In this document: one piece after another, positions 34,696-43,685 of the stretch
Numbering within the stretch: the stretch's first letter is position 1
Layout of the letters: the number at the start of each line of letters is the position of its first letter
Assembly (NCBI GenBank): GCA_913041495.1
Contig: CAJWHT010000018.1
Span: 1-49,548, forward strand
DNA length: 49,548 bases
Direction of reading: 5' to 3'
Source of the DNA: an uncultured Desulfobacteraceae bacterium
GTDB lineage: Bacteria; Desulfobacterota; Desulfobacteria; Desulfobacterales; Desulfobacteraceae
Notes under the pieces: generated by a model
Databases searched by the model: none
What the model saw: the letters and a program-made list of their open reading frames with translations, nothing else
Told to the model about the DNA's origin: nothing
Program-made: the position numbers and the translations under genes

Positions 34696-34741
34696 ACGCC
34701 TCCCCTGACATTGTAAGAGACCAGAGGTCAAAAGAGAACCC

Positions 34742-34796
34742 AAGAGTCCGGACATTTTTTTCACTTATTGTGAATTGTCCGGACTCTTTTTTTTTA
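34742..34796 (+). terminator. Strong intrinsic terminator
   Basis: A 13-bp perfect stem, 34742-34754 pairing with 34776-34788, with an inner TTCAC/GTGAA stem and a run of T's. It ends the Com-like gene upstream of the porin gene. Confidence 0.85.
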
Positions 34797-34840
34797 TCAT
34801 AACCCACATTAATTTTTTAAAAAGGAACCAGAAAAATAAG

Positions 34841-35971
34841 ATGAAAACATCCAAAGTAAAACTCACACTTGTCTCGGTATTACTGCTCGGTATTATCGGC
34901 CTGCCGTCCGCGTTTGCAGCCACCAACGCAGAACTGGAAAAACGCATAGACGCACTTGAGAAAGAAAAAACCCTGTCCGACGGCAGTCGCCTCTGGGACA
35001 GATTTTCCCTGTCGGGTGCTATTGAACTGGATTACTCCAGTGCGGACACCGAAGATCCGGCCGACAAAACCATAGATGCCTCCACCTCTGATCTTGACGT
35101 GGGCACCCTTGAGCTGGGTATTGAAGCCACCCCCCATGAGTATGTGACAGCGTTTGCCCTGCTCAAAGGAGAAAATCTGGCCGGAGATGACAACGTTTTC
35201 TGGGATGAAGCCTACTTCACACTGGCCAAAGAGGGCCTGCCGGTCTATTTTGTGGGCGGTAAGCGCGCCCAGCCCTTCGGCCTTTTTGAAAGCCTGTTTA
35301 TTAACGATCCTATCACCCAGGATCTCTATGAGGTCAACGATACCGGTGCCACAATAGGCTTCACCAGTGATACCTGGATGAATATGGACCTGTCATTTAC
35401 AGTTTACAAAGGAGAAACCCTCATCGCCCGGGTAGACGAAGCCGGATACGGCTGGACCCGGGACACATCCGCAGGATACCAAGAGACAAAAACCGTGGGT
35501 TCCTACATTTTCAATGCGACCTTTGAACCGGTCGAAGGCCTTACCATCGCCGCATTTTTGAACTCCGAACCCGGTGATTCCGACCGGAACACGACACTGG
35601 GTGGAGCCTTCCACTTTGAACATTCCGGATTTATTCTGGACTTTGAAGCCATGAAAGCCGTTTCCCGGGAAAAAAATACCACGGCCAACGAAGAATACGA
35701 GGAATCAGCCTGGGTTGCCTCTTTGGGCTACCAGGTCACCGATCCCCTGGTACTTGCCGTCCGCTACGAAGATTTTGACGCAGACAACGATGACGACGGC
35801 AACCTGGACAACCGGTACAGTATCGGTGCAGACTACCTGTTATTTGAGAACAGCCACTTTGCCTGCAACCTCATGGGTGAATTCAGAAGAAGCGAATACA
35901 CAGGTGATGACACCTCTGCCAACGACCTGGATATGAACGAACTTTTTGCCCGGATCGCCATAAGCTTCTAA
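34841..35971 (+). CDS. LbtU-like outer-membrane porin
   Basis: A 376-residue protein with a clear signal peptide (SAFA-A cleavage near residue 26). The mature N-terminus has a short coiled-coil (ELEKRIDALEKEK), and the rest shows alternating beta-strand pattern ending in phenylalanine, as expected for an outer-membrane barrel. Segments such as LSGAIELDYSS, LELGIEATPHEYVTAFALLKGEN and YFTLAKEGLPVYFVGGKRAQPFGLF resemble the LbtU siderophore-porin family. Specificity is not proven. Its placement near feoABC and a DtxR-type gene would fit an iron-related role. Start chosen for AAGGA upstream; the reading frame is open further up, but that sequence is the terminator. Confidence 0.75.
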   Translation: MKTSKVKLTLVSVLLLGIIGLPSAFAATNAELEKRIDALEKEKTLSDGSRLWDRFSLSGAIELDYSSADTEDPADKTIDASTSDLDVGTLELGIEATPHEYVTAFALLKGENLAGDDNVFWDEAYFTLAKEGLPVYFVGGKRAQPFGLFESLFINDPITQDLYEVNDTGATIGFTSDTWMNMDLSFTVYKGETLIARVDEAGYGWTRDTSAGYQETKTVGSYIFNATFEPVEGLTIAAFLNSEPGDSDRNTTLGGAFHFEHSGFILDFEAMKAVSREKNTTANEEYEESAWVASLGYQVTDPLVLAVRYEDFDADNDDDGNLDNRYSIGADYLLFENSHFACNLMGEFRRSEYTGDDTSANDLDMNELFARIAISF

Positions 35972-36017
35972 GCACTGATTCTTATCGGCAAAGAACGCCT
36001 AGCTTTCCAAACTCTTC

Positions 36018-36057
36018 CCCCGGCCCTTTCAATCAAAGCGCCGGGGAATTTTTTTTT
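36018..36057 (+). terminator. Terminator of the porin gene
   Basis: CCCCGGC (36018-36024) pairs with GCCGGGG (36040-36046) followed by a long T run. Confidence 0.75.
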
Positions 36058-36068
36058 CACAGGTACAA

Positions 36069-36935
36069 TCAAATCAAGGGATCGACGAAGAACACTGCGG
36101 TGGCAGTCAGCCCTTTCTGCCGCTTGTTCAATTGATTGTCAGATACCAACCCTTCCAGGTAGGTCCGGATTATCGGTTCAAGGTCCTCTTCCGGCCGACC
36201 GCTCACCCGCGTAAAAAACGCCAGTTGATTGTCCAGTTCCTTTTCCAGGCTGACGGTCTGGTCCCATTCCACCACATCAAAATTGACATCCGGGAACAAC
36301 CCCTTTGAGATGAGCAGGTTGATCTTATAAAGGATGCTCTGGGGCTTGTCATCCAGCGGACGATCCATAATTTTTTGCCACAGATTCATCAGAATGGGAT
36401 GCTGCCGTCTTGCCGCCCATCCCCGTATGGCGCAGCCTTTGACCGAACACCGGATCATTTTGTCAAAGGCGTCGGGACTTGCCACCCCAGGCGACATAAA
36501 GGCCACCACCAGGTCAAAGGCATTTTCCCAGCCCCGCTCCCGGATATCCACCTTATGCCAGTCCTCTTCAAGCAGGGTCACCCGGTCTTCCAGGTTCGCG
36601 GGCAGATCGGCCCTCACCCGGTCCAGCATCCCCTTTGAAAAATCCAGGGCCGTCACCTGTGCCCCCCGCTCCGCCAGGGCAATGGCCAGCATTCCGGTAC
36701 CGCATCCGATATCCAGCACCCGCATGCCCTCAAACAACAGCCCTTTTTCCTTAAGCACCGAAAGGACCTTATCCTGCCGCCGGCCCCTTACCTCTTTTTT
36801 ATTCGTATTATAGGTGGCCGATGCCTTATCCCAGTACTCCGGGGTTGCAAAGCCCTTGTGCACGGCATAGGTATCCCCGGTGGTATCTCCTGTCCATACA
36901 TCCGTCCAGAATTGTTCGGTAAATATCTTGTCCAT
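36069..36935 (-). CDS. Class I SAM-dependent methyltransferase
   Basis: A 288-residue Rossmann-type methyltransferase. Motif I is VLDIGCGTGMLAIALAERGA (about residues 72-91), motif II is the acidic LDFSKGM, and the region LLEEDWHKVD and FDLVVAFMSPGV cover motifs III and IV. The C-terminal part is not diagnostic of any substrate. The N-terminal portion YWDKASATYNTNK is typical of a family often found near cobalamin or heavy-metal genes in anaerobes, but no corrinoid gene is adjacent. Function unassigned beyond methyl transfer. It converges on the porin gene. Confidence 0.85.
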   Translation of the reverse strand: MDKIFTEQFWTDVWTGDTTGDTYAVHKGFATPEYWDKASATYNTNKKEVRGRRQDKVLSVLKEKGLLFEGMRVLDIGCGTGMLAIALAERGAQVTALDFSKGMLDRVRADLPANLEDRVTLLEEDWHKVDIRERGWENAFDLVVAFMSPGVASPDAFDKMIRCSVKGCAIRGWAARRQHPILMNLWQKIMDRPLDDKPQSILYKINLLISKGLFPDVNFDVVEWDQTVSLEKELDNQLAFFTRVSGRPEEDLEPIIRTYLEGLVSDNQLNKRQKGLTATAVFFVDPLI

Positions 36936-36977
36936 TTGCTTCTTTCTATTGTGGTATTTGAATATGCAGTATCTTGC

Positions 36978-37109
36978 TCAGCCAACAGTATACTGAATTA
37001 TAACTTCATCAGCCAGGGAATCTCTGAAATGTCGTAAATCATCCAGTTCTACAATTGATGCCAACCTTTGGTTATATTGTTTAATGGTGTGCAAAGAAGG
37101 AGGTATAAC
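36978..37109 (-). pseudogene. Possible C-terminal remnant of a lost gene
   Basis: The minus-strand frame ending at a TGA (36978-36980) reads like the C-terminus of a real protein, for example LASIVELDDLRHFRDSL and EVIIQYTVG at the end. Upstream the frame stays open into the palindrome but loses protein-like character, and no good start is seen. The parent family is not recognised. Confidence 0.35.
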
Positions 37110-37116
37110 GACCACC

Positions 37117-37295
37117 GGTCCGGCCGGGATGTCCGGGCTGGACGATCGATTTCCAAGTGGCTCTAAGCTTGCTCCACTACACGCCGTGAACTCCGGTCCA
37201 ATAGGTCCTCAAACAGCACGTCGTGCTTAACGTTACGCTTCGCTAAGAGCCACTAAGAAATCGCGCCCTTATGCCTCGGCCACCCCGCCCGGACC
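37117..37295. repeat. Long imperfect palindromic element
   Basis: The left arm (about 37117-37164) and right arm (about 37246-37295) are imperfect inverted copies: each has GGTCCGG, then CGATTTC, then AGTGGCTCT in the same order when one strand is reversed. The middle contains the smaller palindrome AGCACG-T-CGTGCT (37215-37227). The element is more G+C-rich than the A+T-rich gene next to it. It resembles a palindromic repeat, a miniature mobile element or a large folded attachment site; no transposase or integrase is adjacent. Confidence 0.5.
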
Positions 37296-37387
37296 TATGC
37301 GGTTTAAGAACCCCTGTTGCTTATTCCAAACGGAATTTGTGGTAAAATATTTATGATAAGCCGAATACTTTGAGAGGGAGGAATATA

Positions 37388-37516
37388 ATGTATAAACCTG
37401 ACTTTTTAACGCCAAGGCTTAGCTGCGTTAGTTTACGAGCGTTTACTGCGGCACCTTTATTTTGTATTTTTATGCGAATATTGCAATTGGCAGCACTTGG
37501 ATTGCAGGGCCTTTGA
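37388..37516 (+). pseudogene. 42-codon ORF with strong ribosome site, possible truncated gene
   Basis: ATG at 37388 is preceded by GAGGGAGGAAT, a near-perfect ribosome site, but the frame (start MYKPDFLTPRLS) ends after 42 codons inside the 3' end of the opposite-strand gene. It may be the beginning of a gene cut off when the A+T-rich neighbour arrived, or a chance start. Confidence 0.3.
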
Positions 37517-38345
37517 TCTCCCATTCTAATTCTGGAAAATCCATTTCTGCTAATGCAGGTGCTTGAAAAGCTTTCTTAAATTCTTCAAGAACAGAAATTG
37601 GCAAACGATTAAATGCAGACTTTCGATTAAGGCTAATTGAATCATTAGAGTTTTTTATTGAGCGAGTCACTTTTCCAACTACTCTGAAAGTCCCGTCAAC
37701 CAGATCAGACATTGATGGGTCATTCAAATTCTTAGTTTCGATTGAAACAACTGCCCGATGGGATGATTTCAAAGGTGGGGTTGTTAAATCTAATGATTCA
37801 CTATTTTTCAATGAGGAGAGCAGAGTGACGATCTGATTTTTTATCCGGTAAAATTCATCATTTTGTTTTCCCTTGCCTTTGTTTGGTTTTCTTTCGAACA
37901 CTTTCACCATGTCAATTAATTCGACAAAAGATTCTAAGGTTTCAACAAGAGGATTTCTTTTTAAAACAGTTGAAAATTCAATAAGGTCACCTGGTACGAC
38001 TTCTTTCTCTGATTCGATATTTTTTAAGTATTTTTTCTCATGCAAAATCGAACGAAGTGCAATGAAAAGTGATACTGGAGTATGAATCCTATCTTCTGTT
38101 GTTGTCTTACTCGATTCATCAGATGATTGATTAGCTCGTTTCCCGGTTAGATCAATTTTTAGTAAAGAAGATAATGCGTTACTTACACCAAAGGAAGCAC
38201 CAATTTGTTCTCTCTGTCCTTCCAATTCAGTTTGGGTTTTTGAAACTTGTGTAACTGAGGCAATACCACCTTCCAAAACAGCAACAAGATCAAATACAAC
38301 TCGTTGGTTTAGATAAACAGGAATTATAAGATCATTTTGATCCAT
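37470..38345 (-). CDS. DUF6414-like protein of unknown function in an A+T-rich island
   Basis: A 291-residue protein with AAGGAGAG before its start. The N-terminus LIIPVYLNQRVVFDLVAVLEGG followed by VTQVSKTQTE resembles the DUF6414 family, whose function is unknown; this match is from memory and moderate. The middle is polar and variable; a segment SIETKNLNDPSMSDLVDGTFRVVGKV and a C-terminal hydrophobic strand (GPAIQVLPIAIF) follow. No catalytic motif or membrane helix is evident. Base composition and codon use are visibly more A+T-rich than all neighbours, which together with the adjacent palindrome and gene remnants suggests horizontal acquisition. It stands alone. A defence or stress role could be imagined, but nothing in the sequence shows it. 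Confidence 0.7.
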   Translation of the reverse strand: MDQNDLIIPVYLNQRVVFDLVAVLEGGIASVTQVSKTQTELEGQREQIGASFGVSNALSSLLKIDLTGKRANQSSDESSKTTTEDRIHTPVSLFIALRSILHEKKYLKNIESEKEVVPGDLIEFSTVLKRNPLVETLESFVELIDMVKVFERKPNKGKGKQNDEFYRIKNQIVTLLSSLKNSESLDLTTPPLKSSHRAVVSIETKNLNDPSMSDLVDGTFRVVGKVTRSIKNSNDSISLNRKSAFNRLPISVLEEFKKAFQAPALAEMDFPELEWEIKGPAIQVLPIAIFA

Positions 38346-38767
38346 TTAGGGCTCTCCTTTGATACAGAACAGTAAAATCGACGGAATCATTAAATATGGT
38401 GCTATACGGAATTCATCGATTACAGAAATCTAAGGTTAAATTAATAGCACCTCAGTCAACTTTATTGGACATAATCACGATTCTGGTGGAAATGCAAGGC
38501 CCCACTCTTTGCTTCATAAACAGATGACTTGGAAAACATCTGTCGCAAACCAGGAGGACCAGGCAGCCGGTGGCGGAGATGGCCCAGAGCGGCGTAAATT
38601 TCCGGGGCGTCAGGACCGACAGAACCGGAAATTTCCGCTACCCTGCCGCTCATGGACGAGCGGCAGGGTTTTAGCGGCGGGTCACTCCGGTGCCGGCTGC
38701 CGGGTAGATACCTCCCCCTCCCCAAAAATTCAGTTCAAATCGCCTTTAAATTTCAAATCTCTCCGAC
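38346..38767. other. Intergenic region with two hairpins
   Basis: No gene seen. AAATTTCCGG (38596-38605) and its complement CCGGAAATTT (38625-38634) form one inverted repeat. Directly after, ACCCTGCCGCTC (38640-38651) pairs with GAGCGGCAGGGT (38658-38669) followed by TTTT on the plus strand. The second may act as a terminator for plus-strand transcription; on the minus strand, downstream of the RND gene, it has no U tract. Confidence 0.55.
38596..38669. repeat. Tandem pair of perfect inverted repeats
   Basis: Two adjacent hairpins: 10-bp arms at 38596-38605/38625-38634, and 12-bp arms at 38640-38651/38658-38669 with a 6-base loop. Confidence 0.6.
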
Positions 38768-41700
38768 TTACAGCGTCACCGATTCTTTCTGTCCGGATGG
38801 TTCATCTGATCCGTCTGATTCGTCTGATCCATCTGCTGCACTTGCCGGCACCGGCGGCGGTGCAAATATCCTGGTGATATCCTTGATCACAACATACAAG
38901 GACGGCACAAATACCAGTGTCAGAGCCGTTGCCGCCACAAGGCCGAAGCTGATGCTGACCGCCATGGGGATCAGGAACTGGGCCTGGAAACTGGTTTCCG
39001 TCAGCAGCGGGGCAAGGCCGGCCACTGTGGTGACCGAGGTTAAAAGGACTGGGCGGAACCGGTTCCGGCCGGCATCCATGACGGCCTCAAAGAGGTTGAC
39101 ACCCAGGCGGACCTTGCTGTTGATGAAGTCAATCAGGATGAGGGAATCGTTGACCACGATTCCGGAAAGGGCCACGATGCCGAAGATGGAGATCATGGTG
39201 ATGTCAAGGTCCATCACGTAATGGCCGACAATGGCGCCGATCAGGCCAAAAGGAATGGCGGTCATGATGATCAGGGGCTGGATGTAAGACCGGAACTGAC
39301 TGGCCAGCAGCAGGAAGATGATCATGGCGGCGATGTAAAAGCCTTTCATGAGGCTTTCCATGGACTCTTTGCTTCGCTTGGCCTGGCCTTCCAGGTCATA
39401 GGTAATGCCAGGGTAATGGCTGACCATTTTATCCAGATAGTTTTCCTTGAGGTCATCTACGATCTTGCTTGCGTTAGCCCTGTTCTCGTCAAGGTCTGAA
39501 ATCACGGTGATGACCCGGCTGCGGTCCACCCGCTGAATGGTGGAATAGCCCCGGTTGGTTTCGATACGGGCCACCTGGCTCAGGGGGATTTCCCGGTTGT
39601 CCCGGGTTCTGATCCTCAATTCGTCTATGGAACCTTCGGTTTCCCGTTCCCTGCTGGAATACCGGACCATTACCTTGATATCATTTTTGCCCCGCTGAAC
39701 CTTTAACACCTCGTCCCCGTAATATGCCTGGCGGATCTGCATGGCAATGTCGGCCATGGTGACGCCGATGGACTCGGCACCGGGCTTGATATAAAGCTGC
39801 TTTTCCATTTTACCGGGCCTGAAATCATCGGTGATGTCATAGGTGCCCGGGTAGGTGGAAATCTCATCCTTGAGTTCATCTGCTGCCCTTTGCAGCTCCT
39901 CCAAATCATTTCCCACCAGACGGATTTCAATGGGGTTGCCCCCGGGACCGCCGCCGATAACGTTGAAGGTAAGCTGTTCCGTACCCAGGACATCCCCGGT
40001 GAACTCCCGCCACTTGGCAACGACTTCGGATGCGGCAATGTCCGGCCGCATGGAGGCCGGCTGGATCTCGATCCAAGCCTCACCGCAATGGGCGCCGAAA
40101 ACAGGGGGTTTCCAGTCACGGCGGGCAATGTGTCCCACAAGAGAGAAGGTATTGACGACCAGATCTTCTCCCCCATCTACCCGGTCCCTGAAATACTCGT
40201 TCAGTTTGAAGGCACCGGTTTCGATCTGCTTAATGGTCTTTTCCGTGGTGTCAAACGGGGTTCCCAATGGATAAATGGTTTCTGAAATCAGCCAGTTGGA
40301 GTCGTTTTTCGGAAAAAAGGTGAAGGGCACATGGCCGCCTGCAATGAGTCCCAGACAGACGATGAGGAAGCCGCCCGCGATGGCCAGGGTGAAATATCGG
40401 TTTTTCACACAGTATTTGAGCAGGGGCAGATATATGGTGTGAATGACCCAGTTCAACCCTTGCTCCACCCGTGCTCTGACCCGGTCATGCAGAAAGAAGA
40501 TATCGGTTTTCAACCATTCCAGCCAGAAAAACACGATTTTATAAACCTTTGAGTGGCTTTTTTTCGACGGGGTCAGTGTCCCCTCCAGATGGGCCGGCAA
40601 AATCAGGAAGGCTTCAAACAGGGAGATGGCCAGGATACAGATGACGGCCTGGGGCATGATGGCGATGAATTTGCCCATGATGCCGACAATGTGCATCAGC
40701 GGCATAAAGGCCACGATGGTGGTGGTTACGGCCATAACCACGGGCCAGCCGATCTGCGCCATGGAATCAATGACGGCCTGTTTGGGGGTTTTGCCCTGGG
40801 AATAATGGGTGTATACGTTTTCTCCCACAATAATGGCGTCATCCACCAGGATACCCAGGGTCATGATGAAACCGAAAAGGGAAAGCATGTTGACCGAAGC
40901 CCCCATGTAATCCAGCACCAGAAAGGCCCCCATAAAGGTGATGGGAATGCCTGAGGCCACCCAGAAGGCCAGGCCCAGATCCAGGAAAACGGCAAGTACC
41001 ACAAACACCAGAAGGATGCCCTGGAGGCCGTTTTTCAGCAAAAGATCGATGCGCTCCTGGACCAAATCGGCCATGTTGTACCAATGGCCAAGGCTGACAC
41101 CCTCCGGCATATCTTTGCGGTGTTCCTCCATGTAAGCCAGTACCCGTTTTGAAATGGCGATGGTGTCCTGGGAGTCGGTGCGGTTCACCACGATAAGGGC
41201 GGCGGGCTGCCCGTTGAAGCGGGGTTCGATGTCGGTGTCTTCAAACCCGTCTACCACACGGGCCACATCCCCGAGCCGTATGACGGTGCCGTCCTCCCGG
41301 GTGACCAGGGGGATCCGGGCGAACTCATCTCCGGTGTATTTTTTGCCTTTGGCCCGGACCAGGAACTCCCCGCCCGGGGTTTTGATCTTGCCGCCGGGCA
41401 GCTCCAGACTACCGGTTTCCACCGCCCGGACCACGTCGTCAAAAGAGAGGTTATAGGTCCTCAGATCCGCTTCGGATATCTCCACGGAGATCTCAAAATC
41501 CCTGACACCCACCAGGGAGGCCAGGGAAATTTCTTCCATTTCCACCAGGTCATCCCGAATTTTCTCAGCCGTATTCCGCAGCAGCAGTTCCGGCACATCT
41601 CCGTATACCGCAAGGTAGATGGCGGGTTCATTGTTCTTGATCTCAACGATAACAGGATCTTCCGCCTCTTCGGGAAATGAGTCGATCAGATCGATTTCTG

Positions 41701-42031
41701 TTCGTACCTCATCCAGTTTCACGTTGATATCGGTGCCCGCATTCAGCTCAAGGGTGACCGACCCGGATCCCTCAATGGCGGTGGAGTACATGGTTTTGAC
41801 ATCTTCCAGGCTTTTGAGCTGCTCCTCGATCTTGATGCATATCCCCTCTTCCACTTCCTCCGGGGACGCGCCGGGATACGGCACGGAAATGTCGATCATG
41901 TCCAGGGAAAACTGGGGAAACATTTCCCGTTTCATGTTGATGGCGGTGAACCAACCTGCGACAATGAGGAAGACCATGACCAGGTTTACGGTCACCCGGT
42001 GTTCGACGGACCATTTTCCCAATGCTTTCAT
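38768..42031 (-). CDS. RND-family efflux pump inner-membrane transporter
   Basis: A 1087-residue pump of AcrB/HAE1-like architecture: twelve membrane helices and two large periplasmic loops. Visible: the N-terminal helix followed by MFPQFSLDMIDISVPYPGASPEEVEEG, the VDDAIIVGENVYTHY region with the proton-relay aspartates in helix 4 and GIVVNDSLILIDFIN in helix 10. It exports hydrophobic compounds, using the proton gradient, as part of a tripartite system. The C-terminus is a Ser/Asp/Gly-rich low-complexity tail (GSDESDGSDEPSG). It starts 10 bases after the adaptor gene. No TolC-like outer-membrane factor is encoded nearby. Substrate unknown. Confidence 0.95.
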   Translation of the reverse strand: MKALGKWSVEHRVTVNLVMVFLIVAGWFTAINMKREMFPQFSLDMIDISVPYPGASPEEVEEGICIKIEEQLKSLEDVKTMYSTAIEGSGSVTLELNAGTDINVKLDEVRTEIDLIDSFPEEAEDPVIVEIKNNEPAIYLAVYGDVPELLLRNTAEKIRDDLVEMEEISLASLVGVRDFEISVEISEADLRTYNLSFDDVVRAVETGSLELPGGKIKTPGGEFLVRAKGKKYTGDEFARIPLVTREDGTVIRLGDVARVVDGFEDTDIEPRFNGQPAALIVVNRTDSQDTIAISKRVLAYMEEHRKDMPEGVSLGHWYNMADLVQERIDLLLKNGLQGILLVFVVLAVFLDLGLAFWVASGIPITFMGAFLVLDYMGASVNMLSLFGFIMTLGILVDDAIIVGENVYTHYSQGKTPKQAVIDSMAQIGWPVVMAVTTTIVAFMPLMHIVGIMGKFIAIMPQAVICILAISLFEAFLILPAHLEGTLTPSKKSHSKVYKIVFFWLEWLKTDIFFLHDRVRARVEQGLNWVIHTIYLPLLKYCVKNRYFTLAIAGGFLIVCLGLIAGGHVPFTFFPKNDSNWLISETIYPLGTPFDTTEKTIKQIETGAFKLNEYFRDRVDGGEDLVVNTFSLVGHIARRDWKPPVFGAHCGEAWIEIQPASMRPDIAASEVVAKWREFTGDVLGTEQLTFNVIGGGPGGNPIEIRLVGNDLEELQRAADELKDEISTYPGTYDITDDFRPGKMEKQLYIKPGAESIGVTMADIAMQIRQAYYGDEVLKVQRGKNDIKVMVRYSSRERETEGSIDELRIRTRDNREIPLSQVARIETNRGYSTIQRVDRSRVITVISDLDENRANASKIVDDLKENYLDKMVSHYPGITYDLEGQAKRSKESMESLMKGFYIAAMIIFLLLASQFRSYIQPLIIMTAIPFGLIGAIVGHYVMDLDITMISIFGIVALSGIVVNDSLILIDFINSKVRLGVNLFEAVMDAGRNRFRPVLLTSVTTVAGLAPLLTETSFQAQFLIPMAVSISFGLVAATALTLVFVPSLYVVIKDITRIFAPPPVPASAADGSDESDGSDEPSGQKESVTL

Positions 42032-42041
42032 GGCCCCTCCC

Positions 42042-43337
42042 CTATTTTGTTTCGGATTTTATGGTAACGGCCATACCTGCCACTGCGCCTGGCAGCGGAG
42101 AGGAGATGATCTGATCCCCCGTGGCAAGGCCACCGTCGATAAAGACCTCGTCATCGAACTTCCTGAGCACCGATACTTCCCGGATCTCAAGTTTTTCATT
42201 GACCGCAAGAAACAGGGTATCGTCCTCCCGCAGCAGGTAACGCGGGATACGGAAAAGGTTTTCCCGGGTGTCGCCCACGATACTGCATTTGACAAAGGTG
42301 CCGGGCTTCAGCCGGATCAGGGGATTGTCGGCGTCGGATTGGTTTCCGTTCTTTTTTTGCAGGCCCTGGATCTCCAGAGTAATGGGCAGGGTACGTGTCT
42401 TTTCATCGATTCTGGCATGAATCCGGGCCACCCGGGCATTCCAGGCCGGAAGGGAAACGCCCTCAAGGTTGGCGATGGTGACCCTGGCCTCCGGCATCTG
42501 CCCGTTGTCAAACAGGGGGCGGATCCACTTGATCTGCTCTAAAGGGATACGCACATCCACGTCCAGGGCACCGGTTTCGTATATGGTTCCAAGGACCTGT
42601 CCGGGGTTTACGTATTCTCCCAGCTCCGCCTGCTTGGAGAGGACGAACCCGTCAAATCCGGCCCGGATCTCAGATTTTTCCAGAATCAATTCCGCCTTTG
42701 CCAGGTCTGTCTTTGCCATGGCCAGGGATGCCCGTTTCTGGGCCATCCGGGAGGGGGTCAGGGCCAGTTGATTTTCCGTGGACTGGAATTGAATCTTTGC
42801 CCCCACATAGCTTTGTTCCGCTTTGTCCAGGCTTGTCTTGGAGGCAAACTGATTTTTATTCAGGGCCTTGAGGCGATCCCTTTCTTTCAGGCTCAGCGCC
42901 ATGTTCGTTTTGGCAAGGCCGGCATCTGCCTTCAGATTTTCAATTTCCTGGGTCAGGTGGCGGATATCGGCGGCAGCCTGTTCCACCCGTACCCTGGCAG
43001 CATCCCTGTCCAGACGGAAGTTCCGCTGATCGATACGGATCAACACCTCGTCTTTTTTGATGGCCCCGCCCTCACGGAACCTAGGATGGATATAATCAAT
43101 ACGGCCGGCCACCTCCACCGCCACATCCACCTTTTTCCTGGGGGCAATGGTGCCAAACGCCTCCACGGTCATGGCCTCGGTGGCGGAGACGGCACGGATC
43201 ACCCGGACTCCCGGCGGTGTGCGCACCACCTCTACCTTATGGGGTTTTTCACGAATGGAAAAAAGCCAGAAAGCGGCAGCGCCTGCAATGGAAAATACGA
43301 TGAGAACCCGAATCAGTCTGAACAGAAAAGATGCCAT
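42042..43337 (-). CDS. RND efflux periplasmic adaptor (membrane fusion protein)
   Basis: A 431-residue protein with an N-terminal membrane anchor (about residues 7-26), then barrel-sandwich (lipoyl) halves around a coiled-coil hairpin: VDVAVEVAGRIDYIHPRFREGGAIKKDEVLIRID, a long helical hairpin (about residues 105-205) with KADAGLAKTNMALSLKERDRLKAL, then IRAGFDGFVLSKQAELGEYVNPGQVLGTIY. This is the HlyD/AcrA-type adaptor linking the RND pump to an outer-membrane channel. It is the first gene of the two-gene operon, transcribed toward the pump. Confidence 0.93.
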   Translation of the reverse strand: MASFLFRLIRVLIVFSIAGAAAFWLFSIREKPHKVEVVRTPPGVRVIRAVSATEAMTVEAFGTIAPRKKVDVAVEVAGRIDYIHPRFREGGAIKKDEVLIRIDQRNFRLDRDAARVRVEQAAADIRHLTQEIENLKADAGLAKTNMALSLKERDRLKALNKNQFASKTSLDKAEQSYVGAKIQFQSTENQLALTPSRMAQKRASLAMAKTDLAKAELILEKSEIRAGFDGFVLSKQAELGEYVNPGQVLGTIYETGALDVDVRIPLEQIKWIRPLFDNGQMPEARVTIANLEGVSLPAWNARVARIHARIDEKTRTLPITLEIQGLQKKNGNQSDADNPLIRLKPGTFVKCSIVGDTRENLFRIPRYLLREDDTLFLAVNEKLEIREVSVLRKFDDEVFIDGGLATGDQIISSPLPGAVAGMAVTIKSETK

Positions 43338-43549
43338 GGCAAAAGCCCCTTTGTTGTTGGTTGAATGTCCCTGGCGCTTCTTTGAACCTTTAAGCTCACC
43401 CCTTATATAACAGGTGTACTTTTTTGAAAAGGGGTAGTTCCAAATATTTGCAACATACCGAAAAATTAATGTGTTTCAAAGGGTAAAGCCGCAATGACCC
43501 ATCCCAATCAAAGGCCTGCAATCCGAACGATAACAGCGTTCACCCCACC

Positions 43550-43578
43550 TTGACATTTAAAAGTATCCATGGTTAAGT
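43550..43578 (+). promoter_or_regulatory. Candidate promoter of panG-panB
   Basis: TTGACA (43550-43555) and TTAAGT (43573-43578) are 17 bases apart. The -35 box is consensus; the -10 box is weak. Confidence 0.4.
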
Positions 43579-43632
43579 TTGCTTGACTTTGACCCGGAGA
43601 AACGCCCGGACGGCGGCAGGCGGATATTTTTC

Positions 43633-43677
43633 TTTAAACCACCGGACTTTAAACTACCGGATTTTAAATCACCGGAG
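43633..43677 (+). repeat. Three 15-bp tandem repeats before panG
   Basis: TTTAAACCACCGGAC, TTTAAACTACCGGAT and TTTAAATCACCGGAG follow each other without gap. The last ends in GGAG, which forms the start of the panG ribosome site (GGAGAGG). Confidence 0.75.
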
Positions 43678-43685
43678 AGGATAAG

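Larger units (their letters stand above)
36936..37469. other. Accessory-looking intergenic region with palindrome and gene fragments
   Basis: Contains a minus-strand coding-like tail (36978-37109), a long imperfect palindrome (37117-37295), and a plus-strand start with a strong ribosome site at 37388 that opens only 42 codons. Between 37407 and 37434 is a short TAACGC...GCGTTA inverted motif reminiscent of integron attachment-site ends but too short for a full attC site. No complete gene. Confidence 0.5.
43338..43685. other. Divergent intergenic region of the RND operon and panG
   Basis: No gene seen. It contains a candidate panG promoter (43550-43578) and three 15-base tandem repeats (43633-43677) leading into the panG ribosome site. 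The promoter of the RND operon should be in the left part but is not obvious. Confidence 0.5.

Noticed and set aside
37117-37295. Group II intron or retron RNA
   Set aside because: No reverse transcriptase gene nearby, and domain V or msr/msd patterns are not recognised.
37407-37434. Integron attC site next to the A+T-rich gene
   Set aside because: Only a 6-bp TAACGC/GCGTTA pair with a 12-base centre; a functional attC needs a longer folded site with both recombinase boxes. Kept only as a hint.
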